Below are positions 1 through 8,155 of a DNA stretch of 45,394 nt, piece after piece. Under the pieces are notes generated by a model that saw nothing but the letters and a program-made list of their open reading frames with translations, ran no database searches and had not been told where the DNA came from. A program made the translations under genes and the position numbers. This DNA is from Phycisphaerales bacterium. Its GTDB lineage: Bacteria; Planctomycetota; Phycisphaerae; Sedimentisphaerales; Anaerobacaceae. Each line of letters opens with the position of its first letter. The stretch's first letter is position 1. The stretch covers positions 3,341,769-3,387,162 of the forward strand of contig CP070675.1 of the NCBI GenBank assembly GCA_020352215.1, in the 5' to 3' direction.

Positions 1-2
1 AC

Positions 3-2129
3 CCGACAAAACGGTGGCGCCGGGACACGCACGGCTGGCCGTGGAATCCGATCTCAATAGGTTTCAACCAGCCGGATCATCCGTGGGGATTTGGCCGAAA
101 CGTACTGGCTATCAATCCGAAGACGAAGAAGGTCCTTTGGAGCTATCAGGAGGATAAGCCGGTGGACGGCCGAGCAATATGCATGAAGGACGGCCGAATC
201 TACATCTTCAGTTTTGGAGAGTATCTGACCTGCCTGAATGCCAAAGACGGCAGCGTGATCTGGCGAAATACTCCGGACAATGCCGGCGACCTATTCAAGG
301 CGCTCGGCGAGTATTCGCATCGACAGGACTGGCGCACAAATTGGCGGACTACGTGTTACCTCCAGTGCAGCGACAAGGCCCTGTATTTTGCGGGCCCGCA
401 GATTAACAAGCTTCTGGCTGTCTCAGCCGAAGACGGCAGCGTCCTGTGGGAGAATGCCTACAATAACTTCCAGCTTGTCCTGCGGGACGACGAACTTTAT
501 GGCCTGAGCGGGCAAATCGATAAGCATCCGAGCGTGAAGTTCGCGGCACTTACCGGTGAAATCCTAGGGCAAGTCAACCAAGTCCGTCGGGCGTGCACCC
601 GACCGACCGGCTCGGCCGATGCCATCTTCTTCCGCGCCGAGGGCGGCTCGGTGCGTCTGGATGTGGCCAGCGACCACCCGCAGTGGATTTCGCCTATGCG
701 TCCGCCATGTCAGGACGGGGTGACGATAGCTAACGGTCTGCTGTATTGGTGGCCGTTTGTTTGTGACTGTCAACTGACACTCTACGGCATCACTTCACTG
801 GGACCTGCGGGCGATTTCGACTTCTACCCGACAGCAACCGAAGCAGAACACCTGGAGAGGGGCGGCAATATCACACGCGTCGCCGACCTTCCGGAATCAT
901 CTGGCGATTGGCCTACGTTCCGCGGCGACAGTACCTGTAGCGCGACGACTGAGGCAACCGTACCCGAGAATGGCACTCTCCTGTGGCGGTTTAAGCCGGA
1001 CGAGAAGGACTCTGCGGCGGCCGCCCTCCCGACCGCGCCGGTTGCGGCCGGCGGCCTTGTGTTCCTGGGTGGTGGAGACGGTCTCGTGCGGGCCCTCGAC
1101 GCGACTACCGGAAGGGTCCGGTGGAAGGCCTACACCGGCGGGGCCATCAGGATCCCGCCCGCGATCTCGCAAGGCCGTGCCTTCGTCGGCTCGGGCGATG
1201 GGTGGGTCTACGCCCTCGAAGCGAAGACTGGTCGGCTGCTCTGGCGTTTTCGGGCCGCTCCACAAGAGAGAAGGATGCCCGTCTATGGAGCACTGCTCTC
1301 CACCTGGCCGGTTGCGAGCGGAGCGCTGGTTGAGGACGGTGTTGCATACGTGGCAGCGGGCATCGCAAACTATGACGGCACCTACGTCTACGCACTCGAT
1401 GCGGCGACCGGTCGCATAAAGTGGCAGAACAATACATCGGGCCACCTGGACCGCGAGGCTCGAACCGGCGTTAGCGTGCAGGGCCATCAGCTACTTCATA
1501 ATGGCAAGCTGTACCTCGCGAGCGGGACCTCTGTTTCACCTGCAGTCTACAACGCCGCCAGCGGCAAGTGCCTCAATGACCCCGGGCCGCTGGCCAGATG
1601 TGAATCGCGCAGTCCGCGAGGATGCGAACTGTCTCTGCTTGCCGATCAAGTCGTAGCCTGTGGCAAGCCGTTCTACACGGACCCAAAGCTTGATGTTTTT
1701 GACACCACGGTCTTTGACAGAGTCTTTTTGTCGGAGGCGGCGGATCGCGATATCGTGTGGGTGACGACTCAGAAGGACAAGAACGTTCTGTGCTTTAGCC
1801 GCATTGACAGGGAACTGCTTGCCAGGAAGATGTCAGAGCCCGGCAACCGTTTCCATCTTGACTGGAGAAGACTCGGCGTAAAGGGCGAGCCCTTGTGGAG
1901 TTACAACTGCGCCGACAGCGTTGCGGTGGCGGCTTGCCGCAATGCGGCGGTCGTTGCCGAGAAGACAAAGGTCGTCGTCTTGGACATCAAAGACGGCAAG
2001 GTTCTTTGGTCGCAGCCGATCCCGTCGTCTCCGGTCACGTGGGGTTTGGCTGTTGACCGCGACGGTCGGATCATAGTGACACTTGATGATGGAGAGGTTT
2101 TGTGCTTTGGTCGAAGTGGCAGAGTCTGA
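3..2129 (+). CDS. PQQ-like beta-propeller repeat protein, 5' end outside the window
   Basis: The frame is open from the left edge, so the gene begins upstream and the GTG at 162 is only an internal codon. The product carries repeated propeller blades of the PQQ/BamB type, with recurring pieces such as VRALDATTGRVRWK, VYALEAKTGRLLWRF and VYALDAATGRIKW. Each blade has the hallmark A-x-D/T-G-x-x-x-W pattern. This fold usually serves as a scaffold or, in dehydrogenases, binds pyrroloquinoline quinone. No catalytic residue can be assigned here, so an enzymatic role is not supported. The missing N-terminus may hold a signal peptide or another domain. The next gene starts 10 bases downstream, followed by an ABC module on the same strand, so co-transcription is likely. 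Confidence 0.8.
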   Translation, partial: PTKRWRRDTHGWPWNPISIGFNQPDHPWGFGRNVLAINPKTKKVLWSYQEDKPVDGRAICMKDGRIYIFSFGEYLTCLNAKDGSVIWRNTPDNAGDLFKALGEYSHRQDWRTNWRTTCYLQCSDKALYFAGPQINKLLAVSAEDGSVLWENAYNNFQLVLRDDELYGLSGQIDKHPSVKFAALTGEILGQVNQVRRACTRPTGSADAIFFRAEGGSVRLDVASDHPQWISPMRPPCQDGVTIANGLLYWWPFVCDCQLTLYGITSLGPAGDFDFYPTATEAEHLERGGNITRVADLPESSGDWPTFRGDSTCSATTEATVPENGTLLWRFKPDEKDSAAAALPTAPVAAGGLVFLGGGDGLVRALDATTGRVRWKAYTGGAIRIPPAISQGRAFVGSGDGWVYALEAKTGRLLWRFRAAPQERRMPVYGALLSTWPVASGALVEDGVAYVAAGIANYDGTYVYALDAATGRIKWQNNTSGHLDREARTGVSVQGHQLLHNGKLYLASGTSVSPAVYNAASGKCLNDPGPLARCESRSPRGCELSLLADQVVACGKPFYTDPKLDVFDTTVFDRVFLSEAADRDIVWVTTQKDKNVLCFSRIDRELLARKMSEPGNRFHLDWRRLGVKGEPLWSYNCADSVAVAACRNAAVVAEKTKVVVLDIKDGKVLWSQPIPSSPVTWGLAVDRDGRIIVTLDDGEVLCFGRSGRV

Positions 2130-2139
2130 GGGGGTGGCA

Positions 2140-3531
2140 ATGACATTCAATGTTCGCCAAATATGTTGGCTCGTTCTGTTCGTTTGCATAGCAGGCTGTC
2201 TTCACGCTGGCTCGGCGATTGCGTGCCGATTCAACGTTCGCGAGATCGGCTTTGTCGACCTGGGTATCGAGCCCTATTATCTGGTCGGTTATGTCAACAA
2301 GGATACGCCCGCCGAAGTCAATGAGAGTCTCGAGGAAACATCATACGCGGCTCTTATGGACAGCAACATTCAGATAGAGATGGTTGACGTCGATAATCAG
2401 AAGGACCACGCGGCTTTCAAATATGTTGGCTTGCACAAGATAGAGTCGTTTCCTGCGGCGGTTCTTGTCTCGCCCGATGGGCAGTCTCTGCCGGTATCTA
2501 TTTCAGAACCGGACAAACCCTTCAAAGAGACACTATGGTCGGCGCTTGATGACATACTGTCATCGCCGACGCGTGAGCAGATCAATCGCAAGGTCGTCGA
2601 AAGTTATGGCGTGGTGCTGTTGATCGAGGGAACCGATGCCGAGGAAAACCAGAGGGCAAAGCTCGCCGCGTCCAAGGCGATCGAGAACATTGCAGAGCAT
2701 ATGGACATGTTGCCCAAGCCTATCGCCAACCCACCCGTGTTGATCGTGCTGGATCCCGACTCACTCTCGGAAGAGCGGGTCTTGCTCTGGAGTATGGGCT
2801 TGGGTATGGAGAAGTCCGACAAACCTCGTGCGGCTGTGCTCTACGGGAAGGCTCGGTGGATCGGGCCTATGTTTGAAGGCGAAGCGGTCACTGAGGAGAA
2901 CCTAACGGCCATCTTAGCCGTGATCGGCGACGACTGTGAGTGCGGTCTTGATCAGAGATGGCTGCAGGGCACAATGCTCCCGGCCAGATGGGACGAGCAG
3001 GCGCAGGAACTGATAGCTAAGGATCTGGGATACGACCCTGAGAATCCGATGATCAAAATGGAGATCGCTTCGATAGTGCGGAGAGGTTATTCGTACTATC
3101 CGAGTGTGCCCTTCGGCTACGAGGAGATATCTGTTGAGCCGCCGCCCCCCGATTCGCCCGCGCAAATACGGGATTTGGAGGCGCAAAGTGACGCGACGCA
3201 AGTCTCGGAACTGGTCGTTGCAGAGCCACCATCTCCCAACTTACCCTCGGGGGTCCGGGATACGGAGGCCGAAAGTGACGCTACACTGGCGGCGCAGCAG
3301 ATCGTTGCACAGCCACACGCTCCGAACCTGCCCTCGGAGGTCCAGAGTGCGGGGACCCGAAGTGACACCACGTCAGCCTCTACTACCGAGGCGCCCGTAT
3401 CGGAGGATCCGGTCTTAGCAGAGGGCGGAACGACCCTGCGCAAGTCGTTGTACGTTGTAGGAGGCTTCGCCCTTCTTGTTCTGGTTTTGGGTCTATCCAT
3501 AGTCTTACGGGGGGCCAAGAGAAACGTATGA
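2140..3531 (+). CDS. Exported membrane-anchored protein with thioredoxin-like N-terminus and 3x29-residue repeats
   Basis: I chose the ATG at 2140 because it follows a purine-rich GAGGGGG and opens directly into a signal peptide (RQICWLVLFVCIAGCLHAG), giving 463 residues. Residues about 50-130 resemble a thioredoxin fold, with a central VDVDNQ strand and a SFPAAVLVSPDG segment like the cis-proline region. The CxxC redox pair is absent. Three degenerate 29-residue repeats rich in Pro, Ser and Asp follow (DNA 3136-3396), then a C-terminal membrane span (YVVGGFALLVLVLGLSIVL) with a basic tail. This suggests a protein outside the membrane on a flexible stalk. Its stop overlaps the start of the permease gene (ATGA), so it is probably an accessory part of that ABC system. 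The function is unknown. Confidence 0.7.
   Translation: MTFNVRQICWLVLFVCIAGCLHAGSAIACRFNVREIGFVDLGIEPYYLVGYVNKDTPAEVNESLEETSYAALMDSNIQIEMVDVDNQKDHAAFKYVGLHKIESFPAAVLVSPDGQSLPVSISEPDKPFKETLWSALDDILSSPTREQINRKVVESYGVVLLIEGTDAEENQRAKLAASKAIENIAEHMDMLPKPIANPPVLIVLDPDSLSEERVLLWSMGLGMEKSDKPRAAVLYGKARWIGPMFEGEAVTEENLTAILAVIGDDCECGLDQRWLQGTMLPARWDEQAQELIAKDLGYDPENPMIKMEIASIVRRGYSYYPSVPFGYEEISVEPPPPDSPAQIRDLEAQSDATQVSELVVAEPPSPNLPSGVRDTEAESDATLAAQQIVAQPHAPNLPSEVQSAGTRSDTTSASTTEAPVSEDPVLAEGGTTLRKSLYVVGGFALLVLVLGLSIVLRGAKRNV
3136..3396 (+). repeat. Three tandem 87-bp in-frame repeats
   Basis: Copies lie at 3136-3222, 3223-3309 and 3310-3396. Each encodes 29 residues with the pattern (E/Q)P-x-x-P-N/D-L/S-P, then SDAT or SDTT, then VVA/IVA. 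Copies 1 and 2 are closest; copy 3 has drifted. They encode the linker between the thioredoxin-like domain and the membrane anchor. Confidence 0.75.
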
Positions 3532-4676
3532 CGGTGTTGAACCTCGTCGTCAAAGAGCTCTGGCACAGGAAGGTGAACTTCCTGCTGGCTGTGTTGGCGG
3601 TAGTGACAGCCGTAGCTATGTTCATAGCGTTCTTCACGGCCGGTAAGGCGTCGGAACGGGAAACCGCACGTCTAATGCTTGATATGGGTTACAACCTTCG
3701 CATAATAGCGAAGGACACCGACATAAATCAGTTTCTGCTCACCGGCCTTGCCAACGAAACGATGCCGGAGGAGTATCTTGAGAAGCTGGCGTCTGCAAAG
3801 GGGATTTCATACAACCATTTACTGGCCACGCTGCAAAAGAGGATTACGTGGCGGGGAGTTGATGTGGTTCTCACGGGCCTTGCGCCCGAAGTCTGCCCGC
3901 CCGGCAGGGCGAAGCCACCGATGATCTACAGCATCAAACCCGGCGAGTTGTACGTTGGGTACGGAGTTGCTCAGGCACTGGGGTTGAAAGAGGGTGACGC
4001 CGTGGACATAGAGGGTAAGGCGTTCACCGTAGCCAAGTGCCTGGCTGAATCCGGGGGCGTCGATGACGTTCGCCTCCAGTGCAACCTCCGTGAGGCGCAG
4101 GAAATCCTCGGACTTCCCGGCCAAATCAACGAGATCAACGCGGTGGATTGTCTTTGCTTCGTAGAGGGGGGCGATCCTGTGTCCATCTTGAGAAAACAGA
4201 TAGGTTTGATACTGCCGGAGGCGCAGGTTTATCAGGCAAAAGCCATGGCGACAACTCGCGCCAAACAAAGGCAGATGGTGAGGAATCTGTTTGCCGTCAT
4301 CATGCCTTCTGTTGTGATAGCCTGTGGATTGTGGATTGGAATCCTTGCAATAATGAACGTTCGCGACAGACAGCAGGAAATTGGAATCATGCGGGCTCTT
4401 GGATACGGGTCGAGCAGGGTGGCAGTGCTTTTTCTGGGAAAGGCAGTTGTAATTGGTCTGTTCGGTGCGATCTTGGGTTTTCTGATAGGCACCGGTCTTG
4501 CCTTCCGCTTTGGGCCAGACATATTCAAGATAACGGCGCAGACAATCATAAAGCCCGAATTGGCCTTGTTTGTCCGGTCGGTAGTTTTCGCTCCTGTGTT
4601 TGCCGCGATCTCGAGCTTTATTCCCGCGATGATTGCTGTCACATATGATCCGGCCGTTACGTTGAGGGAAGAATAA
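3528..4676 (+). CDS. ABC transporter permease, FtsX/MacB/LolC-like
   Basis: The 382-residue protein has the FtsX-family layout. An N-terminal span (NFLLAVLAVVTAVAMFIAFF) is followed by a periplasmic domain of about 220 residues and three C-terminal spans, around residues 257-280, 303-327 and 345-370. The segment NVRDRQQEIGIMRALGYG matches the conserved cytoplasmic loop of FtsX/MacB permeases. The start overlaps the upstream stop as ATGA, and the ATPase gene begins 2 bases after the stop, so the three genes are translationally coupled. Such permeases act in lipoprotein release, efflux or mechanotransmission rather than conventional transport. Only one permease is present, so it would function as a homodimer. 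The substrate cannot be read from the sequence. Confidence 0.88.
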   Translation: MTVLNLVVKELWHRKVNFLLAVLAVVTAVAMFIAFFTAGKASERETARLMLDMGYNLRIIAKDTDINQFLLTGLANETMPEEYLEKLASAKGISYNHLLATLQKRITWRGVDVVLTGLAPEVCPPGRAKPPMIYSIKPGELYVGYGVAQALGLKEGDAVDIEGKAFTVAKCLAESGGVDDVRLQCNLREAQEILGLPGQINEINAVDCLCFVEGGDPVSILRKQIGLILPEAQVYQAKAMATTRAKQRQMVRNLFAVIMPSVVIACGLWIGILAIMNVRDRQQEIGIMRALGYGSSRVAVLFLGKAVVIGLFGAILGFLIGTGLAFRFGPDIFKITAQTIIKPELALFVRSVVFAPVFAAISSFIPAMIAVTYDPAVTLREE

Positions 4677-4678
4677 GC

Positions 4679-5335
4679 ATGGTCGTTCTGGAAGGTGTAT
4701 CGAAGAGCTACCCGACCGCTCAGGGCAAAGTAGAGGCTTTGCATGAGGTCACCTTGAGTATGGAAAAGGGTGAGTTCGTTGTCCTCTGCGGCCCCAGCGG
4801 TAGCGGCAAGACGACCCTTCTGATGACGGTTGCAGCAATGCTGCACCCGACTACCGGCAGCGTCACTGTTGGGCAGAGGAATCTCTATCAGATGAGTTCG
4901 CGCGCGAGGGCAAAATTCCGCGCCGAGCGCATCGGCTTCATATTTCAGATGTTCCACCTCGTGCCTTACTTGAACGTTGTCGAAAACGTCGTCCTCGGCG
5001 CCCAGGCGGCGGGCAGAAGCGGGGGCAGCGTGCAGGCGAGGCAGTTGTTGGAGCGATTGGGCCTGGATGGCAGGGCACATCACAGACCTTCGCAGCTCAG
5101 TGCAGGAGAGAAGCAGCGCACGGCAATCGCCAGGGCGCTGTTCAACCGTCCGAAGATCATTCTTGCCGATGAACCTACCGGTAATCTTGACGGGGACAAC
5201 GCCACTTCGGTCCTTGGTCATTTGTCAGATTTCCATCGAAACGGCGGCACGGTTGTTCTGGCTACTCACGGCGAGCGGGCCGAGCAGTACGCTGATCGAG
5301 TGGTCTATATGTCCGAAGGCGAGGTCCGAAGTTGA
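4679..5335 (+). CDS. ABC transporter ATP-binding protein, LolD/MacB-type
   Basis: This 218-residue ATPase hydrolyses ATP to drive the FtsX-type permease encoded just upstream. Walker A is GPSGSGKTT at residues 38-46. The signature motif is LSAGEKQRT near 140-148, a variant of LSGGQ with Gly to Ala at the third position. Walker B with its catalytic Glu is IILADEPTGNLD near 160-171. A Q-loop is visible at FIFQMFHL and an H-loop at LATHGE. The length and the LADEPTGNLD motif are typical of the LolD / MacB / FtsE group. The operon is thioredoxin-like protein, permease, ATPase. The family assignment is firm; the cargo is not known. Confidence 0.92.
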   Translation: MVVLEGVSKSYPTAQGKVEALHEVTLSMEKGEFVVLCGPSGSGKTTLLMTVAAMLHPTTGSVTVGQRNLYQMSSRARAKFRAERIGFIFQMFHLVPYLNVVENVVLGAQAAGRSGGSVQARQLLERLGLDGRAHHRPSQLSAGEKQRTAIARALFNRPKIILADEPTGNLDGDNATSVLGHLSDFHRNGGTVVLATHGERAEQYADRVVYMSEGEVRS

Positions 5336-5356
5336 CGCAAGTCTCATGGCAGGGCG

Positions 5357-5394
5357 GGTGCGGTTAGCCAACCGCCCGGAGCGGGTAGGTTTTT
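5357..5394 (+). terminator. Possible weak terminator after the ABC operon
   Basis: A hairpin GGTGCGGTT-AGCC-AACCGCCC at 5357-5377 has about eight pairs with one bulged T. A run of five T lies at 5390-5394, 13 bases past the stem. The distance makes efficient intrinsic termination doubtful. Confidence 0.3.
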
Positions 5395-5421
5395 GCTCAA
5401 GACAAAAAAGGAGGACTCATA

Positions 5422-6810
5422 ATGGCTACAGGAACTGATATTACGCGGCGAGACTTCGTCAAGGCGGCGGCTATGACGGCGGCGGCCGGGTGTGCCTTTC
5501 ACGGTGCCTTGGCAAGTGCTCAAGAGAAGGGAGAACGGCCGAGCCAGCTGGAAGACGTGCTCGTGCTGAATCCGCAGAACCGCGTGCCCCTTAGTTTCAT
5601 CATTGACGATTCGACGTGTCTCGTGAACATGGCGCACTTCGGTATCCCGCAGTTCCATGAGACATTTCCAGACGGCTACAAACAGGACTGGAAAAGACTG
5701 CCTCGGGAAATACCGGATTCATTTGTCCGCAAATTTGGCCAATGGTGTCACGAGCATAAGATAAAAGGCAAGTACAGCATCGTGCCTTATCCGGCGTGCG
5801 TGGGTTGGCTGGATCGCTATTTGCCTGGCTGGTCCAAGAAGGAGCTCGAGGAGAGCATAAAGCTCGTGCGCGAGCTCATGATGCCTGATTGGGACATTCA
5901 TCCCGAGATGGTCTCGCACACGCGGGTTATCAATACGAAGACCGGCAGACCCTATCCGGAGCCGACCGAATGGTTCATGGAGAACTGGAGGTGGACCGAT
6001 GGCAAGAGCGTCGATGAGATTGCCGACTACATGAGCTACGCCCTGCGGATTCTCAAGAATGTCGGCTTGCTGTGCGAGGGCATCACGACGCCGGGCGGCT
6101 TCGGAAACCGCGTCCTGCCTGAACTGGCGCAGGCCACGCTTGAGTCTTGCCGTGATGTGTTCGAGGCCGAGATTCCTCATTATTTCCGACATCTTTACAC
6201 CGATGATCGCAGCGTCGCTCCGCGAGTGGAATACGCCTCGGGGCTGGGCGGCCCCGATCCCAAGTGCGTGGTGTCCATAATCGGCTGCACGGGTGACTGG
6301 TTCGGCGGCTGGGACGGACTGACTCCGGGTTCGGTTGACCGCTTCATTACCGAAGACCTCAAAGGCGGGAGATTGCCGCAAGTCATCGACAAGGGCGAAC
6401 CCGCCATACTCGTCTGTCACTGGCCCGGTATCTACTTCAACGGCGAGGAGATCGGATTCAATATCTTCAAGGAGGTCGTCAAACGTGTTCACGCTCGCTA
6501 TGACAACTTGGTCTGGATGAAGCTCAGCGAGATCTCGCGTTATTGGGCGGCGAAGGAGCTGACTCGAATCACCCGGCAGGGGCGGAGGGTCGCGTTCAAC
6601 GCCCCATTTGCGACTACCCGGTTCACAGTTCAGATAGGATCGGCGCTTGCGCCGACGAGCGATCCGAGGATCACAGCTGACGGGCAGACCGTTCAGTTGC
6701 GACGTGTGAAGTTGCCGCTGCAACTGGATAGCGGGACGTGGCACGCAGGCTCGGGGTGCGTGATGGTCTGCTTTGACCTGCCCAAGGGCGAGTCGAGCCT
6801 CGAAGTCTGA
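5422..6810 (+). CDS. Tat-exported protein, possibly polysaccharide-deacetylase-like
   Basis: The ATG at 5422 follows a strong AAGGAGG at 5408-5414. The N-terminus TRRDFVKAAAMTAAAGCAF is a twin-arginine signal, so the 462-residue product is exported folded. The mature part begins with VPLSFIIDDSTC, which resembles the acidic first motif of the NodB/polysaccharide-deacetylase fold, and later has CHEHKIKGKYSIVP and ILVCHWPG. These suggest a (beta/alpha) barrel of deacetylase type acting on a polysaccharide outside the membrane. The full set of metal-binding His residues could not be confirmed by eye, so the fold call is tentative. It stands alone between an ABC operon and a convergent carbohydrate operon. 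Confidence 0.6.
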   Translation: MATGTDITRRDFVKAAAMTAAAGCAFHGALASAQEKGERPSQLEDVLVLNPQNRVPLSFIIDDSTCLVNMAHFGIPQFHETFPDGYKQDWKRLPREIPDSFVRKFGQWCHEHKIKGKYSIVPYPACVGWLDRYLPGWSKKELEESIKLVRELMMPDWDIHPEMVSHTRVINTKTGRPYPEPTEWFMENWRWTDGKSVDEIADYMSYALRILKNVGLLCEGITTPGGFGNRVLPELAQATLESCRDVFEAEIPHYFRHLYTDDRSVAPRVEYASGLGGPDPKCVVSIIGCTGDWFGGWDGLTPGSVDRFITEDLKGGRLPQVIDKGEPAILVCHWPGIYFNGEEIGFNIFKEVVKRVHARYDNLVWMKLSEISRYWAAKELTRITRQGRRVAFNAPFATTRFTVQIGSALAPTSDPRITADGQTVQLRRVKLPLQLDSGTWHAGSGCVMVCFDLPKGESSLEV

Positions 6811-6869
6811 AGTGTCCGTCCGCAGCAAGTCGTAAGTCACAGTCCCACAGAGGCAGGGTGAACATGTGC

Positions 6870-8129
6870 TTACCCCATGTCATAGGCAAGCTTGACTTGC
6901 TCGGCTATTATCTTCAGTCCCTTGGTTACTACCGCTTCGTCTTGCGCATAGCTGACACGGATGCACTCGTCTCTGTGTCTCCACTGCTCTTTCAGCCCGG
7001 GGAAGAAGAAGTGACCCGGCACAACAATAACGCCTCTTTTCTTAAGGCGTTCGTAGAGTTCAGCGCATGTGATGGGCAAGCCTGGCAGCCACAGCCACAG
7101 GAAGAATGCTCCTTCCGGTTTGTGTATGTGAAAGTCAACGCCAGCCAGTTCCCTCATGAGCAATTCGACCGCCTGGGACGCCTTTGCCTGATAGAACGGC
7201 CTTATCACCTCTCGACTCAAACGCAGTATTTGCCCGCTGCGAACCAGGTCTGTAACGACGGCCGCACCCATACTGCCGGGAGCCAGGCTCATGACGGCAT
7301 TTACCTGCGAGACCATTGCAATGGTCTCTTTGTTGGCGATTACAATTCCCGTGCGTACGGCGGGCAGGCCGAATTTCGACAGGCTCATGCACACGATCGT
7401 ATGCTCATTCCAAATAGGTTTTGCCTCTTCGAAGATGATGTTTGGAAACGGGGTGCCGTAGGCATTGTCTATGATCAGCGGGATGTTGTTTGCCGCAGCC
7501 AGAGCGCTGAGCTTCTCAAGTTCGGCGTCGGTCAGGACGTTGCTGCTCGGGTTCGTGGGACGCGAGGCGCAGATGGCGCCGATTTCCTCCGTAACGTTGA
7601 GGCGGCCAAAATCGATTAGGTACTTGAAAATGTGCTCATCCAGGTGCTGGATGCGGGGTTTGTTTGCCGTGAACAAATCCTCTGCCAAGCCAACGTCGCT
7701 GTAGCCGATATACTCCGGGGCCAGCGGAAGCAGAATCTTCTTATTCGTCCCGTCTTCGTACGCGCCGCCAAAAACGTTGAAAAGAATAAAGAACGCCAAC
7801 TGGCTGCCGTTCGTCAGGGCGACATTTTCCGCCCCGATGTTCCACCCGTATTGGTTGCGCAGCAGCTTGGCTATTTCTTTTGTGAACTCCGGATTGCCCT
7901 GGGCCGGCGCATAGTTGCCGATCAGCCGCTCGAATTCGCCTTTGTTTTCGAGCAGCTTTTGCATACTCTCCCGGAAGTATCGCTGGACTTCCGGTATGTG
8001 CGCCGGGTTTCCTCCGCCGAGCATCAGGACGTCCTTGCCGTTGGCGAGGGCATCACCTAAGTCGTCCATGAGTTGCCCGATCCCGGACGTTACCCCAATC
8101 TTCTTGCCGAACTTCGATACTCTTCTCAT
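6870..8129 (-). CDS. avtA: Class I/II aminotransferase, valine-pyruvate transaminase type
   Basis: The product is a 419-residue PLP-dependent fold-type I aminotransferase. The ATG at 8129 fits because the residues upstream in the open frame look like shadow of the symporter gene. SLSKFGLPAVRTG carries the PLP-binding lysine, IIDNAYGTPF the cofactor-contacting Asp, and NGSQLAFF the phosphate-binding region. The C-terminal GVIVVPGHFFFPGL and CIRVSYAQ are typical of AvtA, which exchanges amino groups between valine and pyruvate or related alpha-keto acids. It is the last gene of a minus-strand cluster with a symporter and a GH130 enzyme, an unexpected partner for amino acid metabolism. The aminotransferase call is firm; the substrate is inferred from resemblance. 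Confidence 0.85.
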   Translation of the reverse strand: MRRVSKFGKKIGVTSGIGQLMDDLGDALANGKDVLMLGGGNPAHIPEVQRYFRESMQKLLENKGEFERLIGNYAPAQGNPEFTKEIAKLLRNQYGWNIGAENVALTNGSQLAFFILFNVFGGAYEDGTNKKILLPLAPEYIGYSDVGLAEDLFTANKPRIQHLDEHIFKYLIDFGRLNVTEEIGAICASRPTNPSSNVLTDAELEKLSALAAANNIPLIIDNAYGTPFPNIIFEEAKPIWNEHTIVCMSLSKFGLPAVRTGIVIANKETIAMVSQVNAVMSLAPGSMGAAVVTDLVRSGQILRLSREVIRPFYQAKASQAVELLMRELAGVDFHIHKPEGAFFLWLWLPGLPITCAELYERLKKRGVIVVPGHFFFPGLKEQWRHRDECIRVSYAQDEAVVTKGLKIIAEQVKLAYDMG

Positions 8130-8155
8130 CTCTGTTACCGATCCACAAGTCGTTT

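Noticed and set aside
4232..5221. Minus-strand 329-codon frame across the permease and ATPase genes
   Set aside because: It spans two well-identified genes on the other strand and has no recognisable domain.
5719..6840. Minus-strand frame of 373 codons opposite the Tat-exported protein
   Set aside because: The plus-strand frame has a Tat signal and a strong ribosome-binding site; the opposite frame is a GC-rich shadow with Arg/Ala-rich sequence.
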